Positions 62,853-64,000 of a stretch of DNA of 64,000 bases are shown in pieces. Under the pieces are notes generated by a model. It was not told where the DNA came from. It worked only from the letters and a program-made list of their open reading frames with translations, and made no database searches. Every line of letters starts with the position of its first letter. Positions within the stretch are counted from its first letter, which is position 1. The stretch spans positions 62,001 to 126,000 of the forward strand of contig JAIXWD010000023.1 in the NCBI GenBank assembly GCA_027482225.1. The letters are read 5' to 3'. Origin of the DNA: Bacteroidota bacterium. Its GTDB lineage: Bacteria > Bacteroidota > Bacteroidia > UKL13-3. The translations under genes were made by a program, and so were the position numbers.

Positions 62853-64000
62853 GTTTAAACGAATATTTTTTTAACAATCCGTTTTCGCGATTTTTTAAAT
62901 GGTTATGGATTTTGGTTTTTACCGGAATCATTTCTTTTACCTTGTTTGTGTTTATGGTAAGTTGGGGTTGGTTTGGTGAGTTACCTCCTCTTGAAGAATT
63001 AGAGAATCCCAAAACTTATTTAGCCTCCGAAATATATGCCGAAGATGGTGTGCTTTTGGGTAAATATTATCTTCAAAACAGATCAAATACAACATTTGAT
63101 GAATTGAGCCCTAACTTGGTAAATGCATTAATAGCAACAGAAGACGTAAGGTTTTATGATCATTCGGGTATCGATTTCAGGCGTTTTACGAGTGCGGTTT
63201 TGTTTCTAGGTAAGCGAGGTGGTGCCAGTACTGTTACCCAACAGTTAGCAAAAAACTTATTTCCGCGTAAAAAGTTTGATAACGTTTTTAACAAAGCAAC
63301 CACCAAACTTAAAGAATGGATTACAGCCATAAGAATTGAAGAACGATACACCAAAGAAGAAATTATTACCATGTATTTTAATACCGTTGAGTTTGGTGGA
63401 AATTCATTTGGTATAAGCAGTGCTGCTAAAACTTTCTTTGGTACAACTCCATTAAAACTTACTGAAGTGGAGGCAGCTATGTTGGTAGGTATGTTAAAAG
63501 CACCCACTAAATACAGTCCAGTTCGTAACCCAGCCAATGCATTATTTAGGCGAAATACAGTACTCAACCAAATGCGTAAGTACGATTTTATTAATAACGA
63601 AACTTACGATTCACTTAAAGCGAAACCTATTGAATTAAAATATCAAGAGGAGGACCACAACGATGGATTGGCTCCATATTTTAGAGAATATTTACGTCAG
63701 GAAATATTGGATTGGTGTGCCGAAAACGGTTTTAATTTATATAAAGATGGCTTAAAAATATACACCACCATTAATAGTAAAATGCAAGCAATGGCCGAAG
63801 AGAGTGTAAATACACATGTGAAATTAATGCAAGGAAAATTCTTTGAACATTGGAAAGGCCGCGAGCCATGGGGACAATATAATGAATTAATTACGGCAGG
63901 AATGAAACGCAGCGATCGTTATCTTATTATGAAAGCTGCTGGTGCTACAGAAGCGCAGATTGAGAAAGCGTTTAATACACCTGTTAAAATGAAAGTGTTC
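62849..64000 (+). CDS. mrcA: Penicillin-binding protein 1A (3' end beyond window)
   Basis: 384 codons are visible, starting with GTG at 62849 that overlaps the porW stop (GTGA). One membrane helix (about residues 17-40) precedes the GT51 transglycosylase domain. Catalytic Glu98 lies in ATEDVRFYDHSGIDF, and RGGASTVTQQLAKNLFPRKK follows at residues 123-142. The YFNTVEFGGNSFGI segment and the linker to the transpeptidase domain follow. The transpeptidase motifs are outside the window. It is a bifunctional class A PBP for cell wall synthesis. Confidence 0.95.
   Translation, partial: MSLNEYFFNNPFSRFFKWLWILVFTGIISFTLFVFMVSWGWFGELPPLEELENPKTYLASEIYAEDGVLLGKYYLQNRSNTTFDELSPNLVNALIATEDVRFYDHSGIDFRRFTSAVLFLGKRGGASTVTQQLAKNLFPRKKFDNVFNKATTKLKEWITAIRIEERYTKEEIITMYFNTVEFGGNSFGISSAAKTFFGTTPLKLTEVEAAMLVGMLKAPTKYSPVRNPANALFRRNTVLNQMRKYDFINNETYDSLKAKPIELKYQEEDHNDGLAPYFREYLRQEILDWCAENGFNLYKDGLKIYTTINSKMQAMAEESVNTHVKLMQGKFFEHWKGREPWGQYNELITAGMKRSDRYLIMKAAGATEAQIEKAFNTPVKMKVF

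Overview
The window looks like chromosomal DNA of an AT-rich member of the Bacteroidota. The clues are the gene order tRNA-tuf-tRNA-Trp-secE-nusG-rplKAJL-rpoBC, lack of Shine-Dalgarno sequences, TTTG-N19-TAnnTTTG promoters, type IX secretion (T9SS) sorting domains and a PorW/SprE homologue, a cytochrome c-CoxB fusion, and an atp operon without atpD/atpC. I would not go below phylum on this evidence. No prophage, transposase, integron or CRISPR array was seen; the only recombinase is a housekeeping XerC/D type.

Layout. 1-10.9 kb (minus): one transcription/translation superoperon running from four tRNA genes through tuf, tRNA-Trp, secE, nusG and the ribosomal protein genes to rpoB and the 5' half of rpoC. 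11.0-14.9 kb (minus): hibernation factor, XerC-like recombinase and a TonB-dependent receptor. 15-24.1 kb (minus): a complete aa3-type cytochrome oxidase operon with heme A synthesis and copper-delivery genes. 24.2-30.8 kb: WD40, aroE, an adhesin-like OmpA protein, gatC, plsC, pyrE, a NUDIX gene and a fatty acid desaturase. 30.9-35.2 kb (plus): a first cobalamin riboswitch, a T9SS-exported protein and a 43-residue Cys-rich protein, then a SCO/cytochrome c lipoprotein block. 35.2-45 kb: housekeeping genes (M28 peptidase, coaD, rsmD, DUF3822, thioesterase, mtgA, trmN6-like, saccharopine dehydrogenase-like, cdd, ade), interrupted by a 640-bp repeat-rich gene-free patch at 38.9-39.5 kb. 45-50.7 kb (plus): a second cobalamin riboswitch with btuB, a double DUF4465 protein, a BtuG-like propeller lipoprotein and a 56-residue Cys-rich protein. 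50.9-59.6 kb (minus): SUI1, lipid kinase, a barrel protein, then the bactofilin-atpZ-atpBEFHAG operon. 59.6-64 kb: a truncated M23-type membrane protein, porW/sprE and a PBP1A gene cut by the window end.

Two themes stand out. First, both cobalamin-riboswitch units export surface proteins through T9SS or lipoprotein routes, and both end in a tiny Cys-rich cytoplasmic protein whose ATG overlaps the preceding stop by one base. Second, several large operons carry perfect or near-perfect stem-loops in intercistronic gaps: after rplL, tuf, atpE, atpA and coxIV. Most of these sit just downstream of products needed in excess over the next gene, which suggests RNA-level tuning of subunit stoichiometry.
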